Source: Cyanobacteriota bacterium (GTDB taxonomy: Bacteria > Cyanobacteriota > Cyanobacteriia > Leptolyngbyales > Leptolyngbyaceae). From it: 6,122 nt of DNA. The stretch is from assembly GCA_027482985.1 (NCBI GenBank), contig JAIXVO010000797.1:1-6122 (forward strand), written 5' to 3'. Of this stretch, positions 5,164 through 6,122 are shown one piece after another. A program made the translations under genes and the position numbers. Position 1 is the first letter of the stretch, and each line of letters starts with the position of its first letter. The notes under the pieces were generated by a model, which saw only the letters and a list, made by a program, of their open reading frames with translations, was not told where the DNA came from and ran no database searches.

Positions 5164-6122
5164 ATGTTGGATGCTTTGCCAGCTTTTTTGTCGCCCAATC
5201 CGTTTATTCCCCACGGTCATTGTTATCTTTGGAAACCGGGATTGGTCGGCTTGCATCTGGTTTCCGATCTGTTGATTGCGATCGCCTACTACTCCATTCC
5301 CATCACCATTCTCTACTTCGTCCGTCGTCGTCAGGACTTACCCTTCAACACTATCTTCCTGATGTTTGGGGCGTTTATTGTCTTTTGTGGCACCACTCAC
5401 CTGCTCGAAGTTTGGACGCTCTGGCACCCCGATTACTGGATATCGGGTGTCGTCAAAAGTGCCACTGCTGCCGTTTCGGTCTATACCGCCATTCAATTAG
5501 TGCCGATTGTGCCACAAGCGCTGGCGTTGCCCAGTCCGGCCCAACTGCAAGCGGCGAATCAGGAACTCCAGGCGCAGGTTCGAGAACGGATCAAAGCCGA
5601 ACAGGAACTCAAGCAGTATCAAGATCAACTGGAACAGATCGTGGCCGAACGCACCGCGCAACTGGCGGCATCGAATCGGCGGATGGAAGAACTGCTGGTG
5701 AGTGAACAGGCATCGCGGCAACAAACCGAAGCCACGAAGGTCAAGCTGCAAACCTATACCGATCGCCTGACGCTGGCCCTCGATGCGGCCAAAATGGGCT
5801 GGTGGGATTGGGATTTGACCGCGAATACGCTGTATTGGACGGTGCAGCACGAAGTGATTTTTGGCTATGAGCCGGGTCAAGGGGAACGCGCTTACGCTGA
5901 TTGGGCACAGCGGGTGCATCCCGACGAATTAGCGGAGTTAGAAGCGGCGGTACAAACGGCGTTAGCTCAACATCGAGATTTTGATGCCGAACATCGGATC
6001 GTCCTGCCGACGGGAGCAGTGCGCTGGGTGGATGTGTTTGGGCGGGGTGAATATGATGCCAGCGGGACAGCAGTCCGGATGGTGGGGGTGATTCAGGATA
6101 TTACCAGCCGGAAAGCGGCGGA
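5164..6122 (+). CDS. Ethylene-receptor-like membrane sensor with PAS domain, 3'-truncated
   Basis: The frame runs from ATG 5164 off the right edge, giving 319 residues. Three hydrophobic segments (about 30-52, 63-85 and 94-119) form an ETR1-type ethylene-binding domain. SDLLIAIAYYSIP (34-46) and FGAFIVFCGTTHL (68-80) closely follow plant ETR1 (SDFFIAIAYFSIP, FGAFIVLCGATHL). Asp35, Tyr42, Ile45, Pro46, Ile72 and the copper ligands Cys75 and His79 correspond to ETR1 Asp25, Tyr32, Ile35, Pro36, Ile62, Cys65 and His69. An HGHCYLW motif (17-23) precedes the first helix. A coiled coil at about 127-198 leads to a PAS fold at about 200-315 with a PAC ending (GVIQDITSRK, 308-317). Synechocystis Etr1 (Slr1212) is a known relative that binds ethylene and affects light responses and motility. 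Output is unseen; a histidine kinase is expected downstream. No Shine-Dalgarno site is visible, so the start is likely rather than certain. The gene is divergent from mtnP. Confidence 0.9.
   Translation, partial: MLDALPAFLSPNPFIPHGHCYLWKPGLVGLHLVSDLLIAIAYYSIPITILYFVRRRQDLPFNTIFLMFGAFIVFCGTTHLLEVWTLWHPDYWISGVVKSATAAVSVYTAIQLVPIVPQALALPSPAQLQAANQELQAQVRERIKAEQELKQYQDQLEQIVAERTAQLAASNRRMEELLVSEQASRQQTEATKVKLQTYTDRLTLALDAAKMGWWDWDLTANTLYWTVQHEVIFGYEPGQGERAYADWAQRVHPDELAELEAAVQTALAQHRDFDAEHRIVLPTGAVRWVDVFGRGEYDASGTAVRMVGVIQDITSRKAA

Larger units (their letters stand above)
768..5285. repeat. Dispersed HIP1 octamers (GCGATCGC)
   Basis: Copies begin at about 768, 901, 1244, 1388, 1499, 1790, 1829, 1882, 2043, 2111, 2336, 3824, 4039 and 5278. 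HIP1 is the highly iterated palindrome of many cyanobacterial genomes and is the strongest lineage marker here. Nine copies are within nnr. The copy at 768 is extended to AGCGATCGCT over the cysK stop codon, and the copy at 4039 is the centre of the 22-base palindrome. Confidence 0.92.

Noticed and set aside
5220..5705. Open frame of 161 codons on + near the right end
   Set aside because: It is a different frame over the ethylene-receptor-like gene. Only the frame from 5164 gives recognisable helices, a coiled coil and a PAS domain.

Overview
The window is chromosomal DNA from a cyanobacterium. The octamer GCGATCGC (HIP1) occurs about 14 times in 6.1 kb, the GC content is moderately high by eye, and the proteins recall cyanobacterial families. 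Intergenic DNA carries a seven-base tandem repeat of the kind seen in many cyanobacteria. I cannot assign a genus. There is no rRNA, tRNA, CRISPR array, insertion sequence or phage gene.

Layout from left to right: (1) the 3' part of a cysteine synthase gene on +, open at the left edge; (2) a small exported protein of SH3-like appearance on +, 56 bases downstream; (3) a leftward pair on -, namely a membrane-anchored proline-rich protein with a SPOR-like C-terminus followed by the bifunctional NAD(P)H-hydrate repair enzyme nnr, whose last codons overlap the end of gene 2 in a convergent arrangement; (4) a divergent control region (3343-3463) holding a 13-base inverted repeat, one copy of which overlaps the start codon of the next gene; (5) a Nudix hydrolase on + resembling Ap4A hydrolases; (6) a 153-base convergent spacer containing five perfect GCAGGAG heptamers, a GAGACGC inverted repeat and a perfect 22-base palindrome; (7) methylthioadenosine phosphorylase (mtnP) on -; (8) a 218-base divergent region ending in a hairpin; (9) the start of a membrane-bound sensor on +, open at the right edge, with an ethylene-receptor-type N-terminal domain, a coiled coil and a PAS/PAC domain.

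Most genes are housekeeping or repair functions: cysteine synthesis, nucleotide cofactor repair, dinucleoside polyphosphate clean-up and methionine salvage. The most interesting gene is the ethylene-receptor-like sensor. It keeps the residues equivalent to the plant ETR1 copper ligands (Cys75, His79) and the conserved Asp, Tyr and Pro of the first helix, and it is divergent from mtnP. The best non-coding signal is the inverted repeat between the SPOR-like gene and the Nudix gene. I found no clear evidence for a wholly new multi-gene system.
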